Assembly: GCF_000381265.1 (NCBI RefSeq)
Contig: NZ_KB906253.1
Coordinates: 682,001-746,000, forward strand
Direction: 5' to 3'
Origin: Curvibacter lanceolatus ATCC 14669
GTDB taxonomy: Bacteria; Pseudomonadota; Gammaproteobacteria; Burkholderiales; Burkholderiaceae_C
Length of the DNA: 64,000 bases
Shown: piece by piece, positions 24,532 through 33,257 of the stretch
Layout of the letters: each line of letters begins with the position of its first letter
How positions within the stretch are numbered: the first letter of the stretch is position 1
The notes under the pieces: generated by a model
What the model saw: only the letters and a program-made list of their open reading frames with translations
The model's database searches: none
What the model was told of the DNA's origin: nothing
Translations under genes and position numbers: made by a program

Positions 24532-24927
24532 ATGCAACTCTCGAACTATCTTTTCTTCACCACTGACTGTGACCAAGCCTTGGCTTTTTATGCGCAATGC
24601 GGCCTTGGCCATGTTGTCGAGATCCTGCGCTACGGAGTAGACGGCATGCCGGTAAGAAACGAGGCTATGCGTGGGAAGGTCATGCATGCCAAGTTCCAAG
24701 GACCTGCTCTGCACTTTTATGCCTCGGACAATGACGACGCGGAACCGATGCGGGGTTCTGCACACTTATTGGCAATGGACGACCGCGACTCCACACGCGA
24801 ACTCTTCCACGCGCTGAGTGCTGGCGGGACCATCACAACTCCCTTGGGCATCCAACCCTGGGGGGACTATTACGGCAAATTGACCGATCGATTTGGTGTT
24901 CAGTGGATGCTGAACTGCGCTGAGTGA
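24532..24927 (+). CDS. VOC/glyoxalase-fold protein (PhnB-like)
   Basis: A 131-residue single-domain protein of the vicinal-oxygen-chelate superfamily, PhnB-like subgroup: 'LFFTTDCDQALAFYAQCGLG' is the first beta-alpha-beta unit and 'WGDYYGKLTDRFGVQWMLN' the typical C-terminal strand pair. Members bind divalent metal and act as glyoxalases, dioxygenases or antibiotic-binding proteins; metal ligands cannot be assigned confidently. It lies 78 bases after the tautomerase gene on the same strand, suggesting a TetR-controlled detoxification pair. Confidence 0.85.
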   Translation: MQLSNYLFFTTDCDQALAFYAQCGLGHVVEILRYGVDGMPVRNEAMRGKVMHAKFQGPALHFYASDNDDAEPMRGSAHLLAMDDRDSTRELFHALSAGGTITTPLGIQPWGDYYGKLTDRFGVQWMLNCAE

Positions 24928-25229
24928 GATCGCGCGCTGCGCTAGCGGAGCATGGCCGTTCCGGGCATGGTCTGCTTCGCGTAGTCCGAAGGTCGTCCGC
25001 AGTCAATCGGGATTTTGAAGGGCAGATATCGGATCAATCGTCGACCGGCGCAGTGCTTGATCTGAATGGAACAGCATTTATGGTCACTCACGGCAGTTGG
25101 CAATCCCCTTGACTGTACCGCGGATCCAACGAGTTCGATGGTTTGGATTTTGTCGTTGGCGCAGCGTGCACAACAGGCCTGACACAAGGCCCAGGCTGGA
25201 GCCCCCGGCCCCAGCCAGCCCCCCCCACC
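24928..25229. other. 302-base gene-free gap at the right edge of the AT-richer block
   Basis: No coding region, RNA gene or terminator recognised. Composition shifts back to high GC at about 25.15 kb. A short stretch near 25120-25180 contains scattered tRNA-like tetranucleotides but does not fold as a tRNA by inspection. Confidence 0.4.
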
Positions 25230-26306
25230 TCAACGCTCAATCGTCTTGTTCCAACGGCTGTTCCACCCCGGGCGCTGCTCATTGATGGCGTCCCAGTCGA
25301 CGGTCACGGCGTTTTTCATGTAGCCATTGATCAGCTTGACCTGCTCAACCCCATTGCCCACCACGGGGGCCTTGGGGTTGGTGGGGATCTGGTCGCCAAA
25401 CTGCAGCACATTGGCCTGGGCCAGGGGCGAGAGCAGGAACTCGGCCAGCTTCTGGGCCAGTTCGGGTTCGCTGTTCTTGGCGATCACGCACTGGGCCACC
25501 ATCAGCACCACCGAGCCCTCTTTGGGTTGGGCGTATTCGACCGGGATGCCCTTGGCCTTCAGGCCGGCCACGCCGGTGGGGGTGAGCGGGAACAGCGCGG
25601 CCTCGCCGGTCTGCACCATCTCGGAGATCTTGGCCGAGCTGGGGATGTACTCGAGCACATTGGGGCCGATGGTGTTGGGCCAGGCCTTGAAGCCGGGTTC
25701 GACGTTTTTGTCGGTGCCGCCCTGGATGCGGTTGAACATCAAGAAGCCGTGCAGGCCGAAGGTGGACGACGGCATGGATTGGAACACCACCTTGCCCTTG
25801 TACTTGGGGTCGGCCAGGTCCATCCACGAGGTGGGGGCGGCCCAGCCTTTTTCGGTGAACATCTTCTTGTTGTAGGCCAGCCCGGTCATGCCCAGGCTCA
25901 CGCCGGTGGCCATGTCATTCTTCAGGCGGGCGGCGGGGTAGATGTCTTTCAGCACCGGGGTGTCGCGCTGCTTTTCGCACAGGCCCATGTTGATGGCCCG
26001 CACCATGATGCCGTCGTCCAGAAACATCACATGCATCTGCGGCTTGTCCTTGTTGGCCTGGGCCTTGGCCAGGATGTCGGACGAAGTGCCGGGCACCACC
26101 ACCACCTTGGCGCCATAGGCCTTTTCGAAGGCCGGGAACACATACTGGGTGTAGGCCTTCTCCATCTGCCCCCCGTTCATGCCGATGTACAGGGTTTTGG
26201 TCTGGGCCAGGGCGTTGCTGCCCAGGGCGGCGCTGGCGCACAGGGCGGCGCTGGCCCAGGCCAGGCGGCTGAAACGACGTGCTGGCACGGAGGGGGTGGT
26301 TTTCAT
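25230..26306 (-). CDS. ABC transporter periplasmic substrate-binding protein (PotD/AfuA type)
   Basis: A 358-residue secreted receptor with a signal peptide ending near 'SNALAQT'. 'TLYIGMNGGQMEKAYTQYVF', 'PAFEKAYGAKVVVVPGTSS', 'GLAYNKKMFTEKGWAAPTSW' and 'ADPKYKGKVVF' follow the class of bacterial extracellular solute-binding proteins (SBP_bac family 1/6) serving polyamine, iron or opine importers. It is the last gene of a seven-gene minus-strand operon whose two permeases and ATPase are encoded upstream. In this setting it probably binds the amine or opine oxidised by the adjacent flavoenzymes. The ATG at 26306 begins a typical signal peptide. Confidence 0.9.
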   Translation of the reverse strand: MKTTPSVPARRFSRLAWASAALCASAALGSNALAQTKTLYIGMNGGQMEKAYTQYVFPAFEKAYGAKVVVVPGTSSDILAKAQANKDKPQMHVMFLDDGIMVRAINMGLCEKQRDTPVLKDIYPAARLKNDMATGVSLGMTGLAYNKKMFTEKGWAAPTSWMDLADPKYKGKVVFQSMPSSTFGLHGFLMFNRIQGGTDKNVEPGFKAWPNTIGPNVLEYIPSSAKISEMVQTGEAALFPLTPTGVAGLKAKGIPVEYAQPKEGSVVLMVAQCVIAKNSEPELAQKLAEFLLSPLAQANVLQFGDQIPTNPKAPVVGNGVEQVKLINGYMKNAVTVDWDAINEQRPGWNSRWNKTIER

Positions 26307-26362
26307 GCTGTGGTCCTTGTTGGCTAGGGGGTGAAAGAAAAGGGGACGAGGTGAACGGGGCT

Positions 26363-27502
26363 TCAAGAGCGGCTTGGCTCGGTGGGCTGGAAGCGGGCGA
26401 TGTCAAAGCCGTCAAGCGGCGTGCTGCTGCGGCCCTGCAGGGCCAGTTCGGCCAGCACCTCGCCGGCGGCAGGGCCGATCTGGAAGCCCGCCCCGGCAAA
26501 GCCGAAACCATGCCACAGGCCGCTGCGCTGCTGGCTCGCGCCCAGCACGGGTTGGCGGTCGGGCAGGTAGCCTTCGGTGCCGCTCCAGGTGCGGATGATG
26601 TGGGCGCCGCGCAGTGCGGGCAGCAGCTCGACGGCCTGCTGGCTCAGCTTCAGCAGGGCCTCGCTGCTGCTGCGCGCGCGTTGGCCGTCCAGCGCCAGGC
26701 CCGAGCCGCCGCCCAGCACAAAATTGCCGCGCCGAACCTGCCGACCGTAGATGCCACCGCCTTCCACGCCCAGGCTGACCGGGGCAAAAAAGGGCAGGGG
26801 CTCGGTCACGGCCATGGCCGGGTGGCCCGACACCAGGGGCACCGCCTCGCCAAATTGGGCGGCCAACTGGCCCGCCCAGGCCCCGGCGCAGTTGATCAGC
26901 TGGGGCGCGCGCAGGCGCCAGCTGGCCTGCCCGTCGGGGCCGGCTTCGGCCACAAAGCGCTGGCCATCGTGGGCCAGGGCCAGCAGCGGGGTGCGTTCCA
27001 GCACGTGGGCCCCGGCGCGCTCGGCCGCGCGGGCAAAGGCCGGCGACACCAGGCGGGGGTTGGCCTGGCCGTCTTCGGGGCACAGCGAGCCGCCCACCGC
27101 CACCTCGCCCAGCCAGGGCCAGCGGCGGCGCACTTCGGCGCGGCCCAGCACCTGCAGGCCCAGGTCAAAGGCGGCGCTTTGCTCGCGGTAGCGCTCCAGC
27201 GAGGCCAGGTCGGCCTCGCTGCGGGCCAGCTTGAGGTGGCCGCTGCGCTGGTATTCGCCGTTGATGCCGATCAGCTCGGGCAGGCGCCCCCAGATGCCGT
27301 GGGCGCGCTGGGCCAGGGGCAGTTGGTTCAAGGGGCGGCCCTGGCGCCGCACGCCGCCAAAGTTGACGCCGCTGGAGCGCGATCCACACAGGTCGCGCTC
27401 GATCAGCACCACTTTGCTGCCGCTGCGGGCCAGCGCCAGCGCGGCCGAGCTGCCCACAATGCCGCCCCCCACCACTAGCACATCGCAATCAAGGGTTTGC
27501 AT
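26363..27502 (-). CDS. FAD-dependent amine/D-amino-acid oxidoreductase (DAO family), beta-type subunit
   Basis: A 379-residue DAO-fold flavoprotein. The dinucleotide motif 'VVVGGGIVGSSAALALARSG' begins at residue 9, and 'SSGVNFGGVRRQGR' and the C-terminal 'IRTWSGTEGYLPDRQPVLG' plus 'FAGAGFQIGPAAGE' are DAO signatures. Related proteins are the small FAD subunits of opine oxidases, HcnC and heteromeric D-amino-acid or proline dehydrogenases, which oxidise C-N bonds. It overlaps the upstream gene as TGATG, implying coupled synthesis with the larger subunit. No membrane segment. Confidence 0.9.
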   Translation of the reverse strand: MQTLDCDVLVVGGGIVGSSAALALARSGSKVVLIERDLCGSRSSGVNFGGVRRQGRPLNQLPLAQRAHGIWGRLPELIGINGEYQRSGHLKLARSEADLASLERYREQSAAFDLGLQVLGRAEVRRRWPWLGEVAVGGSLCPEDGQANPRLVSPAFARAAERAGAHVLERTPLLALAHDGQRFVAEAGPDGQASWRLRAPQLINCAGAWAGQLAAQFGEAVPLVSGHPAMAVTEPLPFFAPVSLGVEGGGIYGRQVRRGNFVLGGGSGLALDGQRARSSSEALLKLSQQAVELLPALRGAHIIRTWSGTEGYLPDRQPVLGASQQRSGLWHGFGFAGAGFQIGPAAGEVLAELALQGRSSTPLDGFDIARFQPTEPSRS

Positions 27503-28941
27503 CAGTCGTTCTCCGGGGCGGTGCCCTCGGCACCGGGGCTGGCGTAAGCCATCAGGGGCAGGGGTTTGATGGGGGCCTGGGCGCGCAGCCGGCCCACCTG
27601 TTCGATGGGCTGGCCGCTGGCGTGGGCCAGGATCTCGGCGGCGGCCAGGCCACACATTCGGCCCTGGCAGCGGCCCATGCCCACGCGGCTGAGGGCCTTG
27701 AGCCGGTTCAGCTCAGGGGCGCCGGTGTCTTTGACCTGTTGGCGCAGCTCGCCTGCGGTGATGTTTTCGCAGCGGCACACCACCAGTTCATCGGGGGCCT
27801 GGGCTGCCCAATCGGTGGGGAAGGGGAAGGCGGTCTCCAGCCCCTGGCGAAAACGTGCAATGCCCGCCAGCTTGGCATCGAGCGCGCGGCTGCGCGGGCT
27901 CGGGGCCAGGCCCTGGCGGTCTTCCAGCAGCGCCAGGGCGGCACGTTCGCCGGCCCATTCGGCCGCATCGGCGCCCTGGATGCCGGCGCCGTCGCCAGCC
28001 AGGTACACACCGGCCACGCTGCTGCGCCCGGCGGCATCGCGCACCGGCAGGTGGGATCGGTTCAGGGCGTTGAATTCAAAGCGGCAGTCCAGCAGGTCGG
28101 CCAGCTGGGTTTCGGAGCGCAGGGCATAGCCCAGCGCCAGGCCGTCGGCCGCGGTGCTGTGCTCGCGGCCCTGGCGGTCGCGCCAGCGCAGGCCTTCGAC
28201 GCGCTCGCGGCCCAGCACCTGCAGCGGCTGCACGCCCCAGTGCACCGGCACCCCATGGGCCAGCAGCCAGGCCAGAAAGTACTGGCCCTTGGCCAGGGTG
28301 GCGGGCTGGTTCAGCAGGGCCGGCAGGGCGGCGATCTTGCCGGCCCAGCCGGCCGTGTCCAGCACCCCGGCCACCTGCACGCCATGGGCGCGGCCGGCTT
28401 GGGCGATCTGGTAGGCCACCAGGTAGAGCAGGGGGCCGGTGCCGGTCAGCAGCACGCGCTGGCCGATGGTGCAGCCCTGGTATTTCAAGGCCACCTGGGC
28501 CCCGCCCAGGGTGTAGACGCCGGGCAGTGTCCAGCCCGGCAGGGGCAGCACGCGGTCGGTGGCGCCGGTGGCCACGATGAGCTGCGACCAGGCCAGGCGC
28601 TGGCTGCGCTCGCCTTGCAGCACATCCAGCCAGCCGGGGCCGGCGTTCCACACCAGTTGCTCGGGCCGGTAGTCCACCTGGGGCAACAGGGCCAGCCAGG
28701 CCTCGTGCACGGCGCGGGCGCGCCCGGCCTCGAAGCCATACAGCGCCTCGGGCGGGCGTGAAAAGCCGGGCGGGGGCTGGCGGTAGATCTGGCCGCCGCC
28801 GCGCGCGGCCTCGTCGATCAGGATGGGCCGCAGGCCATGGGCGACCAGGGTCTGGGCGGCGCGGATGCCGGCGGGGCCGGCGCCCACGATCACCGCTGGG
28901 GTGTCGGCAGGGGCCTTGTCGGGGGCTTGGGGTGTGTTCAC
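27502..28941 (-). CDS. FAD/NAD(P)-binding oxidoreductase with [2Fe-2S] domain (HcnB/OoxA-like subunit)
   Basis: A 479-residue disulfide-reductase-fold flavoprotein: FAD motif 'VGAGPAGIRAAQTL' near 19-32, second GxG motif 'LLTGTGPLLYLVAYQIAQAG', and 'VAGVYLAGDGAGIQGADAA' near the C-terminal third. It ends in a BFD-like [2Fe-2S] domain with Cys389, Cys391, Cys425 and Cys430 ('CRCENITAGE', 'GRCQGRMCG'). This architecture is that of the alpha subunit of opine oxidase, HcnB or hydroxyproline dehydrogenase. The start is a GTG overlapping the upstream stop (GTGA), and the stop overlaps the next start. Confidence 0.9.
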   Translation of the reverse strand: MNTPQAPDKAPADTPAVIVGAGPAGIRAAQTLVAHGLRPILIDEAARGGGQIYRQPPPGFSRPPEALYGFEAGRARAVHEAWLALLPQVDYRPEQLVWNAGPGWLDVLQGERSQRLAWSQLIVATGATDRVLPLPGWTLPGVYTLGGAQVALKYQGCTIGQRVLLTGTGPLLYLVAYQIAQAGRAHGVQVAGVLDTAGWAGKIAALPALLNQPATLAKGQYFLAWLLAHGVPVHWGVQPLQVLGRERVEGLRWRDRQGREHSTAADGLALGYALRSETQLADLLDCRFEFNALNRSHLPVRDAAGRSSVAGVYLAGDGAGIQGADAAEWAGERAALALLEDRQGLAPSPRSRALDAKLAGIARFRQGLETAFPFPTDWAAQAPDELVVCRCENITAGELRQQVKDTGAPELNRLKALSRVGMGRCQGRMCGLAAAEILAHASGQPIEQVGRLRAQAPIKPLPLMAYASPGAEGTAPEND

Positions 28942-29261
28942 AGCGGGCTCTCCTCGGCCTGGGTCAGCACGCTCAGGCCGGGGCTGACCAGGGTGCTGCA
29001 GGCGCGCAGGCGCTGGCCTTGCGCGGTGCGCACCCAGCAATCCTGGCAGGCCCCCATCAGGCAGAAGCCGGCACGCGGCTGGCCGCTGAATTCGTTGTGG
29101 CGCAGGGCGGCCTGGTGCTGCAGGATGGCGGTCAGCACGGTGTCCCCGGCCAGGGCCTGCACGGGCTGGCCGTCCACCAGCAGGGTCAGCGGGGTGCGGC
29201 CGGTTTCGGCCACGCGGTGCAGCAGGCCGAGGCCGGCTTTCTTCAGGGCATGGGGGTTCAT
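28938..29261 (-). CDS. (2Fe-2S)-binding small subunit (Fer2_4, HcnA-like)
   Basis: A 107-residue plant-ferredoxin-type domain with cluster ligands Cys67, Cys72, Cys75 and Cys88 in 'GFCLMGACQDCWV...RACST'. It is the gamma subunit of the adjoining heterotrimeric amine dehydrogenase and would pass electrons from the flavin subunits to the respiratory chain, so these enzymes need not make peroxide. Its start overlaps the permease stop and its stop overlaps the next start: four-base overlaps on both sides. Confidence 0.92.
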   Translation of the reverse strand: MNPHALKKAGLGLLHRVAETGRTPLTLLVDGQPVQALAGDTVLTAILQHQAALRHNEFSGQPRAGFCLMGACQDCWVRTAQGQRLRACSTLVSPGLSVLTQAEESPL

Positions 29262-30112
29262 CGGTGGCCTCCGACCAGCACTTTGTCGAGCCCGTACAGG
29301 CGGTCCAGCACCAGCATGGCCACGGCGGTCAGGCCCACCATCAGGGCCGACACGGCGGCCATCAGCGGGTCGATCGACTCGGTGGCATACATGTACATGC
29401 GCACCGGCAGGGTGACGGTGGACGGCGAAGTGACAAAGATCGACAGCGTGACCTCGTCAAAACTGTTGATGAAGGCCAGCAGCCAGCCGCCGCTCACCCC
29501 GGGTAGGATCATGGGCAGGGTGACGCGCACAAAGCTGCGCCAGGGCGAGGCCCCCAGCGACAGGGCGGCCTGTTCGATGCTGCGGTCAAAGCCCACCAGC
29601 GAGGCCAGCACCAGGCGCAGCACATAGGGCGTCACCACCAGGGCATGCGCCAGCAACAAAAAGCCGAAGCTGCCGGCCGCGCCCACCAGGCTGGACAGGC
29701 GCAGCAAGGCCACGCCCAGCACCAGGTGAGGAATGATCAGCGGAGACAGGAACAGCGCGTTGATCAGCTCCCGCCCGCGAAAGCTGTAGCGCGTGAGCGC
29801 CAGGCCGGCGGGCACGGCCAGCACGGTGGACAGCGTGGCCGAGCCCAGGGCCAGCCACAGGCTGTTCCAGAACGAAGACACGAAGTCGGGGTGCTCGAAC
29901 ACGGCCTTGAACCAGCGCAGCGACAGGCCGTGGCGCGGCAGGGTCAGGGTGTTTTCGGGCGTGAAGGCCACCACGCACACGATCAGCAGCGGGGCCAGCA
30001 TGAAGCTCACCACCAGGGCATTGAACAGCAGGGCCAGGGGGCCGTTGCGTCCGGGCACACGCGCCGATGCGGGGGCGGAAGGCGAGGTGGATGTTGTTGC
30101 AGTTGCGCTCAT
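29258..30112 (-). CDS. ABC transporter inner-membrane permease (PotC type)
   Basis: A 284-residue permease with six hydrophobic helices and the EAA coupling loop 'QAALSLGASPWRSFVRVTLP', as in PotC-class permeases of polyamine/opine importers. A low-complexity Ser/Ala/Pro leader precedes the first helix (about 25-45). It is paired with the PotB-type permease encoded just upstream (seven bases apart) and overlaps the ferredoxin-like gene by four bases. The ATG at 30112 is chosen because the alternative upstream start lies inside the previous gene. Confidence 0.92.
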   Translation of the reverse strand: MSATATTSTSPSAPASARVPGRNGPLALLFNALVVSFMLAPLLIVCVVAFTPENTLTLPRHGLSLRWFKAVFEHPDFVSSFWNSLWLALGSATLSTVLAVPAGLALTRYSFRGRELINALFLSPLIIPHLVLGVALLRLSSLVGAAGSFGFLLLAHALVVTPYVLRLVLASLVGFDRSIEQAALSLGASPWRSFVRVTLPMILPGVSGGWLLAFINSFDEVTLSIFVTSPSTVTLPVRMYMYATESIDPLMAAVSALMVGLTAVAMLVLDRLYGLDKVLVGGHR

Positions 30113-30119
30113 GTCTGGT

Positions 30120-30964
30120 TTACCCCAAGGCTTTCTGGTAGCGGCGCTCAACCAGGCGGTTGTAGCTCAGCATCACGATCAGGTTGGCCACCAACAGGGT
30201 CAGGGCCACCGCCGCGCCCTGGGGCCAGTTCAATTCATGCAGGTACTCGTCGTAGACGATGGTGGCCACCATCTTGAGCCGGCGCCCGCCCAGCAGCCCC
30301 GGGATGGCGAACGAGCTGGCCGACAGGCCGAACACGATCAGGCTGCCCGACAGGATGCCGGGCATCACCTGCGGCAGCACGATGCGGCGCACGATGGTGA
30401 AGGGGCTGGCCTGCAGTGAGGCGGCGGCGTGCTCCACGCTGGGGTCGAGCTTTTGCAAGGAGGTCCAGACCGGGATCACCATGAAGGGCAGCATCACGTG
30501 CACCAGGGCGATCACCACCGCGGCCTCGGTGTACAGCAGCTTGACCCGGCCCAGGCCCAGGGCCATCAGGGCCTGGTTGATCAGCCCCTCAGGGCCCAGC
30601 AGCATCGACCAGCCAAAGGCCCGCACCACCACCGACACCAGCAGCGGCGCCAGCACCACCAGCAGCAGAATCGAGCGCCAGGGGCTGCCCATGCGGCTCA
30701 GCACATAGGCCTGGGGGGCGCCCACCAGCATGCAGATCAGGGTGGTCAGCCCGGCCACCCAGAAGGTGCGCCAGAAGATGCCCAGGTAATAGCTGTCGCT
30801 GAACAGGTGGGTGTAGTGGGCCAGCGTGTACTCGCCCTCTTTCACCCCGGTGGCGTAGTCAAAGCCGTTGAACGACAGCACGGCGGTCAGCAGCAGCGGG
30901 GTGATCAGCAGCGTGGCAAACAGGCACAGCGCGGGCGCGCTGAGCAGCCAGGGGATGGGCTTTT

Positions 30965-30968
<4 letters not shown>
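30120..30968 (-). CDS. ABC transporter inner-membrane permease (PotB type)
   Basis: A 282-residue permease: a short basic start 'MKKPIPWLL', six helices, and the EAA loop 'HAAASLQASPFTIVRRIVLP'. 'LSFNGFDYATGVKEGEYTLA' is the usual periplasmic loop after helix 1. It forms the heterodimeric channel with the PotC-type protein and docks the ATPase encoded by the preceding gene, whose stop overlaps this start as ATGA. Confidence 0.92.
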
Positions 30969-32056
<1,088 letters not shown>

Positions 32057-32139
32057 CGTCAAAGCCTTTCAGCAGATGCCGGGGGGCATCGGCGTCGATG
32101 AAGAGGGGGAGCTGGAAAGTCGTTCGTTCTTTTTTCAAT

Positions 32140-32212
32140 CTATTGCAATAGCCGGGCCTGAAACAATGGGATATTCCATTAATCAGAAGATATTTATAAA
32201 ATATTCCGTTAA
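32140..32212. promoter_or_regulatory. IclR-type operator region: perfect 12-base palindrome plus two phased repeats
   Basis: The 205-base divergent gap is very AT-rich. It holds a perfect palindrome CTATTGCAATAG (32140-32151) and two copies of ATATTCCRTTAA (32171-32182 and 32201-32212) exactly 30 bases apart, about three helical turns. The first copy lies in a wider AATGG/CCATT inverted repeat. Phased half-sites between a regulator and the operon it faces suit an IclR dimer pair. Confidence 0.6.
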
Positions 32213-32261
32213 ATGAAATAAATGGGGATGATGGCCCCAAGTCCATTCCAGCGAGGTGAAG

Positions 32262-33113
32262 ATGGCAGAAGCAGAAACCGGCACAGGCGGTGTGCAGCGG
32301 GTGTTTGCGGTGATCCGCGCGCTGACCCGGGTGCCCCCGGAAGGTGCACGGGTCACCCATTTGGCGCAAAGCGTCGGCCTGACCCAGGCCACCACGCACC
32401 GATTGCTGCAGGCCCTGGTGGCCGAAGGCATGGTCGAGCAGGACGGGCGCAGCAAGCTGTACCGCCTGAGCGTCGATTTTTTTGCCCTGGCCGCCCAGGC
32501 CGGCAACACCGGCGGGCTGCGCGCCCTGTGCCGCCCGGCCTTGCTGCGCTTGTGCGCCAGCCTGGGCGACACCTTGTTCCTGCTGGTGCGCAGCGGCTTT
32601 GATGCGGTGTGCCTGGACCGGGCCGAGGGCCCGTTTCCGATCCGCTCGTTCACGGGTGACATCGGCGGGCGGGTGGCCCTGGGGGTGGGGCAGGGCGCGC
32701 TGGCCATCCTGGCCTTCCTGCCCGAAGAAGAGCGCGAAGAGGTGATCCGCTTCAACCTGTCGCGGGTGCGCGAGTTCGGGGTGTACGACGAGGTGTACCT
32801 GCGCACCGAGGTCGAGCGGGTGCGCCAACTGGGCTATGCCGGTCGCAACACCGGCTTGCTCGATGGCATGGCCGGGGTGGCCGTGCCGGTGCTGGGCTCG
32901 GATGGCCGGGCCGTGGCCGCCCTCAGCGTGGGCACGATTGCCGACCGCCTCAACCCCGAGCGCCTGCCCACCGTGGTGGCCCTGCTGCAACGCGAGGCGG
33001 CCCAGATCGGCCCGCGCATCAACCCCTTCGACCCGGTGCTGCGCCGCCCCTCACAAAGCCTGGCCGAGCCCTGGTCGGAGCCGGTGGCCCCAGAGTCCGG
33101 TGCCACCCCTTGA
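32262..33113 (+). CDS. IclR family transcriptional regulator
   Basis: A 283-residue regulator. The N-terminal winged helix (about 10-70) has 'RVTHLAQSVGLTQATTHRLL' as the helix-turn-helix. The C-terminal effector domain has 'LRALCRPALLRLCASLGDTL', 'GGRVALGVGQGALAILAFLP' and 'GMAGVAVPVLGSDGRAVAAL', as in IclR. It probably senses a carboxylic or amine-derived intermediate and controls the divergent importer/dehydrogenase operon and perhaps the downstream aldehyde dehydrogenase gene. ATG 32262 with GAGGTGA is chosen over the GTG six bases earlier. Confidence 0.92.
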   Translation: MAEAETGTGGVQRVFAVIRALTRVPPEGARVTHLAQSVGLTQATTHRLLQALVAEGMVEQDGRSKLYRLSVDFFALAAQAGNTGGLRALCRPALLRLCASLGDTLFLLVRSGFDAVCLDRAEGPFPIRSFTGDIGGRVALGVGQGALAILAFLPEEEREEVIRFNLSRVREFGVYDEVYLRTEVERVRQLGYAGRNTGLLDGMAGVAVPVLGSDGRAVAALSVGTIADRLNPERLPTVVALLQREAAQIGPRINPFDPVLRRPSQSLAEPWSEPVAPESGATP

Positions 33114-33159
33114 TGCATCATCAGAATGATAGGCTGTTGATTCAGGTAGGGTGTGGCCT

Positions 33160-33186
33160 GACTTGATGCCCAGAAGGAATCAAGTC
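33160..33186. promoter_or_regulatory. Inverted repeat upstream of the aldehyde dehydrogenase gene
   Basis: Perfect eight-base arms GACTTGAT/ATCAAGTC around an 11-base spacer, centred about 85 bases before the aldehyde dehydrogenase start. It is AT-balanced and lacks a strong stem or T-tract, so an operator is more likely than a terminator of the IclR gene. Confidence 0.5.
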
Positions 33187-33257
33187 TTTCGCAAACGTCG
33201 ATAGGCAGGGCGCGCGGTTTGCGCGATAGTGCGGCCTTCCGAGCCCCTCCCCGAAAG

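Noticed and set aside
25120-25190. tRNA-like fragment at the edge of the AT-richer block
   Set aside because: TTCGA and GGATCC-like words occur but no cloverleaf with acceptor, anticodon and T-arm pairing can be drawn.
26306-26366. Longer start for the PotD-type receptor
   Set aside because: Would overlap the upstream gene and delay the signal peptide by 20 residues; ATG 26306 begins a normal signal sequence.
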